This document shows positions 52,716 through 62,465 of a DNA stretch of 64,000 nucleotides, one piece after another; the first letter of the stretch is position 1, and each line of letters opens with the position of its first letter. A model generated the notes under the pieces. The model saw only the letters and a program-made list of their open reading frames with translations. It made no database searches and was not told where the DNA came from. Made by a program: the position numbers and the translations under genes. Origin of the DNA: Pseudomonadota bacterium (GTDB taxonomy: Bacteria; Desulfobacterota; Desulfovibrionia; Desulfovibrionales; Desulfomicrobiaceae); NCBI GenBank assembly GCA_018902545.1, contig JAHIQM010000007.1:1-64000 (forward strand), in the 5' to 3' direction.

Positions 52716-53820
52716 GCGCACCTCCGACCGATGTAAAAAGGCGCATGTAAATGCCGATCATGGCCTGGTCGCTGAAATTACCGGCGGCCTTGCGCACGGC
52801 ACGCTCCCCCAGTCGAGAGCGACCGTCCGGGTCTCGGACGAGACCTAGTATCGCGGCAGCCAGGGCGGCAGCGTCTTCGGGCGGAACGACGATCCCGTCC
52901 ACGCCGTTGTCAATGATCTCCCTGACGCCGCCGACGTCCGTGGCCACCACCGGCCTGCCGCAAGCCATGGCTTCGACAATGGAGACGGGAAAACCCTCCC
53001 GGCGCGAAGGCAGGACAAAGATGTCCATGCCGGTGAGCAGATGCGGGATGTCGCTTCGCTTGCCCGTCATCTCCACGGCATCGTCCAGCCCCAGAGAGGA
53101 CACCAGAGACTCGATCTCCTGCCGCAATTCACCGTCGCCCACCATCAGCAGGCGAACGTCTGGCACTTCCTTTCGAACCGTGGCGAAAGCGCGCAGCAGG
53201 TTCCCGTGATCCTTGGCCTCGGTCAGCCTGGCCACTGTCCCGATCACCACGCCCTCGCTTTTCTGTCTGCGCTCATGAGCGGACTGCGCGAACCGGGACA
53301 GGTCGATCCCGTTGGGTATCACCTCGATTCGGTCAGGCCTGAGGCCGACGACGTCGATCATGAAGCCGCGCAGGTTTCGCGACACGCAGACCATCTTCCC
53401 GAACAGACGGCCATGCAGTCTGGCCATGCATCGCAGCCTCGCGTGCCGGCCAAGGGAGTGCCGGGCGTGCTCGGTGTAGACGACCGCAACACCGGCCAAC
53501 AATGCCGCGGGCATGACGTACTGAAGGAGATAGGCACCATGCACCTGCGCCACGGCAACCCTCCCCTGGCGGAAACGGCGGTATAGTTCCACCACCGTCC
53601 GCACCTTGCCCAGGCGGCGGGCATCCAACGAAAATGCACTGACGCCCCGCTCCGAAGCGACGTCGGACAACGGCCCCCCGGATCCGAACACTCCGCACAG
53701 ACTCACGGAATAACGCTCATCCTCCCGCAGCAGCGAGCAGATGTTCAGAGCCAGGCTTTCAGCGCCCCCGAACTCGAGAGCGAAAATGACCTGCATGACG
53801 TGCTTTGTGTTTAATCTCAT
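52708..53820 (-). CDS. Family 4 glycosyltransferase
   Basis: A 370-residue GT-B enzyme. MQVIFALEFGGAESLALNIC marks the acceptor domain, VVIGTVARLTEAKDH the linker, and VLPSRREGFPVSIVEAMACG the retaining nucleotide-sugar site (E-x7-E). ATG 53820 has AGAGGAA upstream and is preferred over 53835. It overlaps the CapK-like gene. Confidence 0.92.
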   Translation of the reverse strand: MRLNTKHVMQVIFALEFGGAESLALNICSLLREDERYSVSLCGVFGSGGPLSDVASERGVSAFSLDARRLGKVRTVVELYRRFRQGRVAVAQVHGAYLLQYVMPAALLAGVAVVYTEHARHSLGRHARLRCMARLHGRLFGKMVCVSRNLRGFMIDVVGLRPDRIEVIPNGIDLSRFAQSAHERRQKSEGVVIGTVARLTEAKDHGNLLRAFATVRKEVPDVRLLMVGDGELRQEIESLVSSLGLDDAVEMTGKRSDIPHLLTGMDIFVLPSRREGFPVSIVEAMACGRPVVATDVGGVREIIDNGVDGIVVPPEDAAALAAAILGLVRDPDGRSRLGERAVRKAAGNFSDQAMIGIYMRLFTSVGGARA

Positions 53821-53859
53821 GATTCCTCTGCCCATTTTGCGGATTGAGGGCCGCAGTAC

Positions 53860-54435
53860 CTAGAAAAGCCTTTTCAACAGGCGGGCCGGGTTGCCGGCGT
53901 GAACTTCGTAGTCTCCCGTCTTCTTCACGACCACGCTGCCGGCACCGATGATATTCTGCTTCCCGATGTCAGCCATGACCACGCAAGCCTGCCCGATCCA
54001 GCTGTTCTCGCCGATGGAGATCGGCTCGAAGACGCCACCCGACTGCCGCAGTATGGGAACGTCCTTCTCCAGCGCGGCGTGCTGTCTTGCCCCGCTCAGT
54101 ACATGCGTGCCGGGACTGATAGCGACGTTGTCGTGAATCCGCGCGTTGCCTATGATGCAGAACGTCGAAATGGAGACAGCCTCATGAATCTCCGCATCCG
54201 GGTGGCTGAAATAGGACCCGAAATCCATATGCAGCCTTTGGCCGCATCTCTTCAGCGTGAGGCGATAGTACGCCGCTCGCAGATACATGCCGAACCTACC
54301 GGGCAGAAGTGACAGGATCTGCCCCGTTGTAGTGAATACCCCTCTGCTTTTCGTCACGCGATACGGGACTGCGAGCGGAAAGGCGATGGCAAGAAAAACT
54401 GGTTGTATAATTTTTTTTAAGTTCTGCTTTAACAT
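53860..54435 (-). CDS. Hexapeptide-repeat acyltransferase (WcaF/CysE-like)
   Basis: A 191-residue left-handed beta-helix protein. Hexad repeats run from about residue 85 to 175 (IIGNARIHDNVAISPGTHV; ISIGENSWIGQACVVMADI; NIIGAGSVVVKKTGD). It would acetylate a sugar of the polysaccharide or its lipid-linked unit. A hydrophobic N-terminus (FLAIAFPLAVPY) suggests membrane contact. It starts 3 bp after the next acyltransferase gene's stop. Confidence 0.87.
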   Translation of the reverse strand: MLKQNLKKIIQPVFLAIAFPLAVPYRVTKSRGVFTTTGQILSLLPGRFGMYLRAAYYRLTLKRCGQRLHMDFGSYFSHPDAEIHEAVSISTFCIIGNARIHDNVAISPGTHVLSGARQHAALEKDVPILRQSGGVFEPISIGENSWIGQACVVMADIGKQNIIGAGSVVVKKTGDYEVHAGNPARLLKRLF

Positions 54436-54438
54436 CTA

Positions 54439-55266
54439 TTACTCTTTCCCGTGAACAGGGTATTTCCCAACGTCTACATCACGGTGCGCATCAAGGTAAG
54501 ATTCGTATCTTTCCGCCCCGACGATGTCCTTGAGTTCTTCCGGAACGGGGAGCTTCTTCTCCACTTTCCACGGATTGCCGCTGACCAGACAGAAAGGCGG
54601 CACGGTCCTTTTCAGATGAGTCCCCAGTTTGGCGACCACCCCGTCTCCGACAACCGTGCCAGGGTAGACCGCCGTTCCCAGAGTAAACCAGCAATAATCG
54701 CCGACGATCACCGGCCGGATGGTTTCAGACGTGGGCTGGCCTCCGCCACTTTGCATCCTGACCATCACGTCATCGATCTGATGTCCGGGATTATCTGCGA
54801 TAAAACGGGAAACGATCATGCAATACTTACCTATGGTAATTTTCCTTCCGACACGAAATTTGACCTCCGGGCCGATGTACGTGTTGTCCCCGATATGCAG
54901 TTCCGGCTTGTCCAGCACCTTCAGGCCGACAAAAGCGATATTGTCGAATATCGTCACGTTGGAGCCGATATGGACCTGCAAGTCACCGCATATTTTGGCA
55001 CTTCCGTTGCCCGCATAATGCATTCTAAAATTTTCACCGACAGAGACACACTGAGACTTGAATATTGGCTCGTAATAGACAACTCGCCAGAATTCGTGCC
55101 ACAGTGTCGTTCGCAGCGCCCACTCACGATAGAGAAAACCGTGCAGGGTCTTGTTCATGGGAAAGGATATCCCGCGAACCGCCTTGGCAAAGGTATACAA
55201 CCTCTCGTAAAATGGTGTCTCACGCCGCCGGATTTTTACGGATAATTCGCGCCAACTCAATGTCAT
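54439..55266 (-). CDS. Hexapeptide-repeat acyltransferase (larger form)
   Basis: A 275-residue acyltransferase. The hexapeptide-repeat region covers about residues 85-215 (HIGSNVTIFDNIAF; HIGDNTYIGPEVKFRVGRKI; VIVGDYCWFTLGTAVYPG; VVGDGVVAKLG) and is followed by NPWKVEKKL. Together with the smaller acyltransferase it suggests two acyl decorations on the repeat unit. Its start overlaps the preceding glycosyltransferase stop by 4 bp. Confidence 0.87.
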   Translation of the reverse strand: MTLSWRELSVKIRRRETPFYERLYTFAKAVRGISFPMNKTLHGFLYREWALRTTLWHEFWRVVYYEPIFKSQCVSVGENFRMHYAGNGSAKICGDLQVHIGSNVTIFDNIAFVGLKVLDKPELHIGDNTYIGPEVKFRVGRKITIGKYCMIVSRFIADNPGHQIDDVMVRMQSGGGQPTSETIRPVIVGDYCWFTLGTAVYPGTVVGDGVVAKLGTHLKRTVPPFCLVSGNPWKVEKKLPVPEELKDIVGAERYESYLDAHRDVDVGKYPVHGKE

Positions 55267-56423
55267 GCCTGTATCTCCTTACTTCCAGCTTGCATTCCCG
55301 TTGCAGAGCGGACCTCCAGCACCTCTTGGTACAGATCAAGAATCCTCCGGGTGCGCAGGGCGGGGTTGAACTCATCCAGAACACGCTGGCGCCCGGCTCG
55401 TCCATACGATTCGAGGAGAGCACGGCTCTCCAGCAGTGAGCACATGGCCGAAGCCAACTGATCGGAATCCCTAGGCTCAACAATCAGACCTGTAACCGCG
55501 TCCAAGACGACTTCGGGAATACCCCCCACGCGCGTTGCCACCAGCGCTTTTCCGAAAAGCATGGCCTCGAGGGCCACGTTGGGCATGCCCTCGCTCAGGG
55601 AAGGCATGACGACCAAATCCATGGCACGGTAGAACTCCGCCACATCCGTGACGTGCCCAGTAAAATGAATTGATCCAGACAGCCCGAGGGCAGCAACCTC
55701 AGCCTCGAGAGCTTGTCGATCCAGCCCGTCACCAACCAGAATTCCGATCAGCTGTGGAAAATGCGCGCGGGCCAGCGCCAGGGCCCGCAAAAAGTACGTC
55801 TGCCCTTTTTCCGGACTGAACCTTCCGACCACCCCCGCCACAAGGGCCTGCGGAGGTATGTCGAGGGAGGCCCTCGCGTTACGCCCCGAATTTCCAATCT
55901 CCACCTCAGCGGGATCAACAGCGTTGGGAATCACCCGGATCTTATCCCCGGTCACGAAAGCCAGCCTCCGACTGATAGAATCCGAAACTGCCACTACCCT
56001 CGTGGCAAAAGGTACCAGTGTCTTTTCAAGGCAGTGGTACATTCGCATTTTCGTGTTCTCGGAGGTCCAGCCATGTACGAAGGCTATCCAGGGGAGCCCC
56101 GTGCGCCAATGCAGAGCCGCGCAGAGCGCATGGCTCTTGTATCCGTGCGACTGAAGCAGGCCGCATCGCTCAGTGCGCACGATATTTAGGGCCTGGTTGA
56201 TCAGACGTGGGTCGAGGATGTACTCCTGCCTGAGGGGCACCACTCTGACTCCGGCAGCCTCGATGGCGCGCATGAATTCAGTTTTCGCGCTGTCTACTCC
56301 TGAATAGCTGATGCACAATGGGGTGGATAATTCCAGCCCTCCGTTCCTGAAAAATTGGACAAGGCCCTTTCCGGGCCCTCCCAATATCTTGGAAGCCATG
56401 GCTATGAACACCCGGGGCTTCAT
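55263..56423 (-). CDS. Family 4 glycosyltransferase
   Basis: A 386-residue GT-B enzyme. Markers are MASKILGGPGKGLVQFFR, VAGVVGRFSPEKGQTYFL, and VMPSLSEGMPNVALEAMLFG. ATG 56423 is chosen because it overlaps the previous gene's stop by 4 bp; the longer frame reaches 56492 within that gene. Confidence 0.92.
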   Translation of the reverse strand: MKPRVFIAMASKILGGPGKGLVQFFRNGGLELSTPLCISYSGVDSAKTEFMRAIEAAGVRVVPLRQEYILDPRLINQALNIVRTERCGLLQSHGYKSHALCAALHWRTGLPWIAFVHGWTSENTKMRMYHCLEKTLVPFATRVVAVSDSISRRLAFVTGDKIRVIPNAVDPAEVEIGNSGRNARASLDIPPQALVAGVVGRFSPEKGQTYFLRALALARAHFPQLIGILVGDGLDRQALEAEVAALGLSGSIHFTGHVTDVAEFYRAMDLVVMPSLSEGMPNVALEAMLFGKALVATRVGGIPEVVLDAVTGLIVEPRDSDQLASAMCSLLESRALLESYGRAGRQRVLDEFNPALRTRRILDLYQEVLEVRSATGMQAGSKEIQA

Positions 56424-57592
56424 GCCGGACACCGTTTGTGCGTCAGCAGCGCGTCGATCCAGTCCGATAACTGTTCCGCCTTCCCTTTCCACGATTCCCG
56501 ATCGATCCAGTCCGTCTGCAGCATTTTCCTGCCGTTGCGCAGGGCGTCCGCGATGGCGGCCGCAAAGGCGTCAGGGGTCTGGGCCAGGTAGAGTATTTCC
56601 CCGAATTCCATCACTCCCGGCAGCGGGGTTGCGACGACCGGGATATCCAGCGCGAGGTACTCCTTCAGCTTGAGGGGACTGATTCCCGCAGTGGTCTCAT
56701 CGACGACATAGGGAAGAATAGCCACATCGAAGGCGGCGGCATGGCGAGGGAGCTCCTCGTACGGAACCGCCGGAAGGTGCAAAAAATTGCCGAACCGACT
56801 CAATTCCCCGAGAGGGACCTGCGAATTGCCGATGAAAGCGAAGGTCCACTCCGGATGCCCTTCAACCAACCGCGACACGAGCCCCACGTTCATTCGGCCG
56901 TCGATAAGGCCGAAAAAGCCGATCACGGGCGAAGGCGTCGGTGCGGCCTGAGCATTCGTGTCGCGAAACGTCCGCGCCTGCCGGAAATGCCCGACATCGA
57001 CTCCGTGAGTCAGCAACCGTGTCTCTCCCGTTCGCGCGGGGCGCGTCTGCACAAGATATTCAGATACCGCCACGACCAGGTCGGCCTGATCGAGCAGCTT
57101 CGCCTCCATGGACCGGACGAGTTCGGGAGCGTTCATGCCCGGCCAGTTGGCGAAATCGTCCACGCAGTAATAGACCACCGCGCACTCGCCGAGCCTCCCG
57201 ACGAAGTCGGACGCGAGAGGCTGTGTTGAAAGCAGTACCGGAGAGCGCATCCCCCAGTCACGCATGGCGCCCCGGACTGCACACGCCACGCTCCAGCGGT
57301 TGAAGACCCGTACCGGGGGAACGGTGCTGAAAGGGATCATTACCGGCGAAATCACTCGCAGCCCTTGCGGCATGTTCTGCCCATTGCCGGACGCCGTCCA
57401 CGAGGTGACCTTTTCCACCGCCCTCTTCACGTCGTAAACCGTCAGGCGCGGCAGCCTCATGCCTATGGTGTTGACCCAGAGAATCCTGTTGCGGGGGAGA
57501 AAATGCTGCATGATATGCTGGCAGCTGAAGGGATGGCGGCCCCAGTCGTCGGAAAAGACGACAAAATCCCTGCCTTCTGAGATTTTTGTCAT
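56420..57592 (-). CDS. Glycosyltransferase (family 4 / GT-B fold)
   Basis: A 390-residue GT-B protein. The N-terminal part VVFSDDWGRHPFSCQHIMQH is typical of exosortase-locus glycosyltransferases with an early DDW segment. Later come VIGFFGLIDGRMNVGLV and ISPLKLKEYLALDIPVVATP. It overlaps both neighbouring genes by 4 bp, so it is tightly coupled. Confidence 0.88.
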   Translation of the reverse strand: MTKISEGRDFVVFSDDWGRHPFSCQHIMQHFLPRNRILWVNTIGMRLPRLTVYDVKRAVEKVTSWTASGNGQNMPQGLRVISPVMIPFSTVPPVRVFNRWSVACAVRGAMRDWGMRSPVLLSTQPLASDFVGRLGECAVVYYCVDDFANWPGMNAPELVRSMEAKLLDQADLVVAVSEYLVQTRPARTGETRLLTHGVDVGHFRQARTFRDTNAQAAPTPSPVIGFFGLIDGRMNVGLVSRLVEGHPEWTFAFIGNSQVPLGELSRFGNFLHLPAVPYEELPRHAAAFDVAILPYVVDETTAGISPLKLKEYLALDIPVVATPLPGVMEFGEILYLAQTPDAFAAAIADALRNGRKMLQTDWIDRESWKGKAEQLSDWIDALLTHKRCPA

Positions 57593-58962
57593 ACATGCAC
57601 CTCGCTATCTGCCCGCAGCCCTGCGCGACGTCTGAGGCCCGACACGGTTGAAGAAGCACTTTGCTCTATCTCACGGATCGTGCCGGACGATTCCTCCGCT
57701 GGCCGCATCCTGATCGATACCGCCTGCAGTGCTGTCACTAGGGCCAGGAAGTACAACAGCACCGGAGAGTATGCATGGGACAGGAAGACCGACGAGACAC
57801 AATACCCGTAAAATCCGACTTCTAGACCTGCAGCCGTGGCCCCAAGGAAAGGGGATAGATTAAATGGTCCCGTCGATTTCTGGAGCCTGCGCAGGCCGAC
57901 GATGCTCTTGGCCAGTATCAGCAGAAATACGATCAGGCCTGCAAAGCCGAGTTCCACTCCGATCTGCAGGTACGAGTTGTGGGAAACGCTCCATTTCCAG
58001 CCCCGCTCTCCCGCATGGATGAGACCTTCGGCGACATTGTACTGCCCCATGCCTGCACCAATCAGTGGGTTGTCGACCATGAGCCCCACCCCCCGCTTCC
58101 AGAGCTCGATTCGTCCGACCCCCGACTGGTAGTTGTAGTCGTTTTCATCGAGGATGGTGCCCATCCTCTCCCAGTACTCCGGCCCGGCAAAGCTCATGGC
58201 AACAACCCCGACAAATGCGGCGAGGAGAAAAATCTTCAGCTTGTGCTGCCTTTCCTTGAGCAAGATAAACGTCAAGATAGACACAATCGCGACAAAACCA
58301 CCGCGGGATGCGGTACTGATCACCACGACGATCATCAGCCCCATGAGCACGAAACAGCACCCCTTGAGAAACGTCCCTCCGGATCTCGAAAGATAGAAGG
58401 TTAAGGGGATGAAGCAGTTCATGACATATGCGAGATCATTGGCATCATAGGTACTTGAAACTTGCAGGCGTCCTCCAGCGTTGCCCAGCAGGCCCAGGAC
58501 GGCAAGCAGGAACACCGAGAGCACCCCCGCCCAGACCATGAATGCGATGTCCCGTTCATTCTTTATGACGTGCAAAAAAACGAAAAAGGCGAATACGCTC
58601 TTGACGTAGGTATTCGCGATAAAGTCCCAACTCCCTCCCGGCCAGACACTGAAAGGCACGGTGAACAGGGCCAGGCACAGGATCACGAGGACCAGCTTCG
58701 GCTGAGGCAGGATGCGCATCTTGAAGCCGAGTTCTTTGAGGTCGAGAGTCGAGACGAGCACCAGGGCGTTCAGAACCATTGCCACGAGACCCAGACGCAG
58801 GGGCACGAGAAAGGGAAACAGCTCCTGTATCCGGCCGATGAGGACAAAGACGAGCAGTCCCGCAGCCAGAAGAGGCACGCGCACCCCCGAACCCGCACGA
58901 AGGCGAATGCTCCCGCCTTCGCCCTGCTGCGCAACCTGAGAGGACATGGAGATTTTATGCAT
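57589..58962 (-). CDS. Wzy-like O-antigen polymerase/ligase
   Basis: A 457-residue polytopic membrane protein with about 11-12 helices. The Wzy_C/WaaL-type region has STASRGGFVAIVSILTF, GRIELWKRGVGLMVDNPLIG, and SHNSYLQIGVELGF, with the conserved His in HNSYL. It would polymerise repeat units in the periplasm. ATG 58962 is preferred over 58986. Its start overlaps the preceding glycosyltransferase. Confidence 0.92.
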   Translation of the reverse strand: MHKISMSSQVAQQGEGGSIRLRAGSGVRVPLLAAGLLVFVLIGRIQELFPFLVPLRLGLVAMVLNALVLVSTLDLKELGFKMRILPQPKLVLVILCLALFTVPFSVWPGGSWDFIANTYVKSVFAFFVFLHVIKNERDIAFMVWAGVLSVFLLAVLGLLGNAGGRLQVSSTYDANDLAYVMNCFIPLTFYLSRSGGTFLKGCCFVLMGLMIVVVISTASRGGFVAIVSILTFILLKERQHKLKIFLLAAFVGVVAMSFAGPEYWERMGTILDENDYNYQSGVGRIELWKRGVGLMVDNPLIGAGMGQYNVAEGLIHAGERGWKWSVSHNSYLQIGVELGFAGLIVFLLILAKSIVGLRRLQKSTGPFNLSPFLGATAAGLEVGFYGYCVSSVFLSHAYSPVLLYFLALVTALQAVSIRMRPAEESSGTIREIEQSASSTVSGLRRRAGLRADSEVHV

Positions 58963-60292
58963 CGATACGTTCCAGTATGTTCGCAAGCAGGGAGGCCTGA
59001 TTGCGTCGCTCGAAGACGCCCGCGTCGCAGACGTACTTCAGTGCTCTGTTGAGATGGTCGTCATGCAGGAGGAGCAGAGCCTTCCTGATGCCTTCGACAT
59101 CGTCCGGATCCACCGTCAGCCCGCAGCCCATGGACCCAATCAAGCTTGCCGTTGCTCCGGGCTGAGCTAGGGCCAGGATGGGCCGGCCCGCGGCCATGTA
59201 TTCGTATGTTTTGGCCGGTATCTGAAAGGGCTGGTTCGGTGCGAGCAGCAGCAGCACGCTCGACTCGCACATAATCTCAAGGGCGCGCGCATAGCACACC
59301 TTACCCGTAATGTTCACCACATCTTCAAGCCCGTTCTGCTCAATCATCGCCCTGACCGGGGAACCTGAGGCGTTCTCCGTGTCACCGACGAAGCGGACCT
59401 CGACGTCATGGGAGGACAAGTTCTTGTCCCGCATGAAGAGGGACACAGCCCGCAGGAAATTCTGCGGGTTGCGCTGCAGGTAGAATGTCCCGACGTACGC
59501 TATGGAAAACGTTTTCCCGGACTGTGCGCACGAAACGGTGGAAAAGTCTGAGGAGTCGAACCCGTTGTGCACCACGTGGACGTGCTCCGGGGCCAGAAAG
59601 GAATGCTCGCGTAGCAGGGCGGACCGGAAAAAATCGTTGGTCGTGATGACGCAGGCAGCGTGACGAAGCATGCGGACCATCAGAGCCTTTTCATAGTCCA
59701 GGAGCCGCCGGGGCTTGAAAGTCCGCCGATTTGAATCATGTTTCAGGAGCCATGGGTCCCTAAAGTCAATGGTCATTTTTGTTCCCGTCAGTCTGGAGAG
59801 CAAAAAAGCCAGAAGGATGGAACTGTTGGGTGGGGCCGAGACCACGATGAGCGATATGCGGTTACGCCAGACGAGATTGAGTCCTCGGACCAACCCCGGC
59901 ATGAGCCAGTAAAGTTTGTCATCGGGGAACCAGTTCAGGCTGACCAGCCATCGCTTCAACACATCCCCCGAGTCGCGGCCCGGATTCCCCTGCGACCCGG
60001 TATTTTCCGGAATCGTCGCCGTTGCGTTTGCCTTGCCGGCGCGGAACGCCTCGCGCACATCAATCAGGAACTGCAGCGGGGTCCGCCAGAACGGAGTTCG
60101 TTCAACGACCACCTCGCCCAAATCCTTCAGCCGCTCCCGATCAAGGGAAGGATAATACTGCTCACGCACCGTCAAGACGAAGGGCTCCCAGTCGTGTACG
60201 GGCAGATACTTGGCGAATTTCTGCGTCCGCAACGCCCCCACGGCGGCATCCGGGGGGAAATGGTACGATACGAAAAGGACTTTTCGGCTCAT
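58955..60292 (-). CDS. Family 4 glycosyltransferase
   Basis: A 445-residue GT-B enzyme. VLFVSYHFPPDAAVGALRTQ begins the acceptor domain, IAYVGTFYLQRNPQNFLRA is the linker, and LLLLAPNQPFQIPAKTYEYM with MAAGRPILAL forms the donor site. It is the first gene after a 114-bp AT-rich gap (60293-60406) and may mark a secondary promoter. Confidence 0.9.
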   Translation of the reverse strand: MSRKVLFVSYHFPPDAAVGALRTQKFAKYLPVHDWEPFVLTVREQYYPSLDRERLKDLGEVVVERTPFWRTPLQFLIDVREAFRAGKANATATIPENTGSQGNPGRDSGDVLKRWLVSLNWFPDDKLYWLMPGLVRGLNLVWRNRISLIVVSAPPNSSILLAFLLSRLTGTKMTIDFRDPWLLKHDSNRRTFKPRRLLDYEKALMVRMLRHAACVITTNDFFRSALLREHSFLAPEHVHVVHNGFDSSDFSTVSCAQSGKTFSIAYVGTFYLQRNPQNFLRAVSLFMRDKNLSSHDVEVRFVGDTENASGSPVRAMIEQNGLEDVVNITGKVCYARALEIMCESSVLLLLAPNQPFQIPAKTYEYMAAGRPILALAQPGATASLIGSMGCGLTVDPDDVEGIRKALLLLHDDHLNRALKYVCDAGVFERRNQASLLANILERIDA

Positions 60293-60406
60293 GGCAGATC
60301 AGTCCTAAACGCAAAAATACCAAATGGGGATGTGTTGTTTCCGGAAAAAAAAGTCATTGCCGCTCCATAATGCTGTACGAATTCAAAAGTGCAAAATTTT
60401 TGAAGA

Positions 60407-61294
60407 TCATATGGAATCCTGTACAGCTTGTGGCTTCTCATAGCCATGCAGCCTGAGCCTTTCACCTGCAACTCGTTCGATAGCATCTATATCAGACAGC
60501 GAAAGTACCTTCATGCTTTGTGGATTCATGTTCGTGACTTGCGAATTATATTGATGAATACTTCTTATTTTTGATATCATTTCTTCGTTGATTGGGTCTT
60601 CTTCGAGAAAATCTGTGATCGCACGCATCGTATCATAAGGTCTTTCGGCAAAATTTTCGTAATAAACAGAAATATGTCTGGATAATCCGGTCCGCTGCAT
60701 ATCGAACATTTCATCCGAAACGACCCACTGCCGAGCACACATTTCGATCGGGTATGTGTCGAATCGGGCTTTCCAACGCCGCATATTCGCATTCTTTCGG
60801 ATTCCTGCGGATACGGCGTACCCGTTGCGGATGATATGAATGAAGTAGGCCGGACTGAAATGTCTTTCCAGAAATCCCAGTCGGGTCATGTTCGAAATGG
60901 ACTTTTCCGCAAGCACAGGAGTTCCCCGATCGAACCACAGGGACCAGTGCCTCTTGGCCCGTCTGGCGCGCCAAGACTCTTCATCCGGCGGGATGGACAA
61001 CTGGTCCACGCACTCGCTCCACATTCTGGGCCAGCCCAGGTGTTCCGGCACGGGAAGTGTGTCCGTGAGCAAGGATCCCTCGTTGGGCATGCCCCCTATG
61101 CGCGGGTGGTCGCGCAGGAGGGAAGCCAGGATAGTTGTGCCGGAATCGTAGCACCCGACGACAAAAACCCATTTCTCGGGAGAAAGTTCCCGGCCGAAAT
61201 AAGACAGGCCCTTGAGCAAGTGACGGTTCATGGCCAGCGCAAGGAGGGCGTTACGCGGCAGATCTCGGGAAATCGAAAAGTGGTCCGTGAACAT
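60407..61294 (-). CDS. Sulfotransferase family protein
   Basis: A 295-residue PAPS-dependent sulfotransferase. The 5'-phosphosulfate loop is VGCYDSGTTILASLLRDHPR (residues about 35-54) and the 3'-phosphate region is YFIHIIRNGYAVSAGIR. ATG 61294 has GGAGAA upstream; the longer frame to 61492 overlaps the next gene. It would put sulfate esters on the exopolysaccharide. Its 3' part is AT-rich. Confidence 0.82.
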   Translation of the reverse strand: MFTDHFSISRDLPRNALLALAMNRHLLKGLSYFGRELSPEKWVFVVGCYDSGTTILASLLRDHPRIGGMPNEGSLLTDTLPVPEHLGWPRMWSECVDQLSIPPDEESWRARRAKRHWSLWFDRGTPVLAEKSISNMTRLGFLERHFSPAYFIHIIRNGYAVSAGIRKNANMRRWKARFDTYPIEMCARQWVVSDEMFDMQRTGLSRHISVYYENFAERPYDTMRAITDFLEEDPINEEMISKIRSIHQYNSQVTNMNPQSMKVLSLSDIDAIERVAGERLRLHGYEKPQAVQDSI

Positions 61295-61343
61295 ATGTAC
61301 TTCTCCGTTCACTCCGGCACGCCGTCCGAGTGATGGTTTATCT

Positions 61344-62465
61344 TCAATTGCGGCGCGGATCCCATGTCGCGTAGGCTTGCCCTGCGGCAAGGCGGACAAG
61401 TCCGACCAGCGCGGCCAGATGAAGCATGATAAACATCGAAAGGACCCGCAGCAGACCCGTGTCACGTCTCCAACCGGCCAGAGCGAACGCATAGAAAGAC
61501 AATTGCAGCAGCAGTGCCGCCTGGTATCCCCAACCGACGTTCCACAGTACCACGTTGGAGACGAACAGCGCGCCCATGAACGGCAGGGTCAGCCAGCGCA
61601 ACACCTTGTGGGACATGAGAGCCCAGAAATACCCCGTCCGTCCTGCAGCAAGAATTCCGCCCACCTGGGTAAGGACGATGAGCCAGGACTGCGCCATGAT
61701 GCGGGTCTGACGCCTCAACTCGCATCCTGCGCCACCGTCGAGGATCTCTGAACACCGGGCCTCCAGGTCTTGGATGGCTCGAAACCCCCTGCGCACCACC
61801 TGCATCGGATGCAGAAGGTCATTGATGTATTCGGGCGGGAGCGGTTCGTAGAGTTCCCGGCGCAGGGCGTAGATGGCACCGTCGGCCCCGACGATGGATA
61901 CGGTCGCGCTCTCCATTTCCTTGATAAAATCTTCATAGCGACGGTATGCCCCCCCAGTGTTTTCAGCGCGCCCACTGCCATCCAAGTACTGCGACCGGCC
62001 GCTCACGAGGCCGACCTCGCGCGAAGAAAAATGCGAGACAAGCCGGCGCACGGCGTCAGGCTCGAACATGGAATTGGCGTCCGTAAAAACCAAAATCTCG
62101 CCCTGAGCCTCCAAGGCTCCCCGGTTGAGGGCCAGGGTCTTTCCGCCCCGTTCTTCCTGAACCAGCAGGCGCACCCGATTCGAAGCCAATGAACGGACAA
62201 TCTCCTCTGTCTGATCCGAACATCCGTCTGAAATGACCAGCAACTCGATGCGATCAGGGTAGTCTAGTTGCAGAAAATTCTCGATCTTCAGGCGGATGAC
62301 CTGCTCTTCATTATATACGGACAAAAGCACGCTCACCGTGGGAGTGTGGTTCTTGTCGCGCTGTGCCTTTCGCCCCCACAAAGCCGCTGCCAGCCGGACA
62401 ATCACCGGATAGCCGATAAAAGCATAAAGGAGAGTGAGCAGAGAAAACCAGAACAGGAAGGTCAT
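61344..62465 (-). CDS. Membrane family 2 glycosyltransferase (processive-type fold)
   Basis: A 373-residue enzyme with an N-terminal helix (FLFWFSLLTLLYAFIGYPVI), a GT-A domain (VSVLLSVYNEEQVIRLKIE; LLVISDGCSDQTEEI; ILVFTDANS; LRRQTRIMAQSW, a Q/RxxRW-like motif), and two or three C-terminal membrane helices. It may start or build the polysaccharide at the membrane. ATG 62465 overlaps the aminotransferase stop by 4 bp. Confidence 0.88.
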   Translation of the reverse strand: MTFLFWFSLLTLLYAFIGYPVIVRLAAALWGRKAQRDKNHTPTVSVLLSVYNEEQVIRLKIENFLQLDYPDRIELLVISDGCSDQTEEIVRSLASNRVRLLVQEERGGKTLALNRGALEAQGEILVFTDANSMFEPDAVRRLVSHFSSREVGLVSGRSQYLDGSGRAENTGGAYRRYEDFIKEMESATVSIVGADGAIYALRRELYEPLPPEYINDLLHPMQVVRRGFRAIQDLEARCSEILDGGAGCELRRQTRIMAQSWLIVLTQVGGILAAGRTGYFWALMSHKVLRWLTLPFMGALFVSNVVLWNVGWGYQAALLLQLSFYAFALAGWRRDTGLLRVLSMFIMLHLAALVGLVRLAAGQAYATWDPRRN

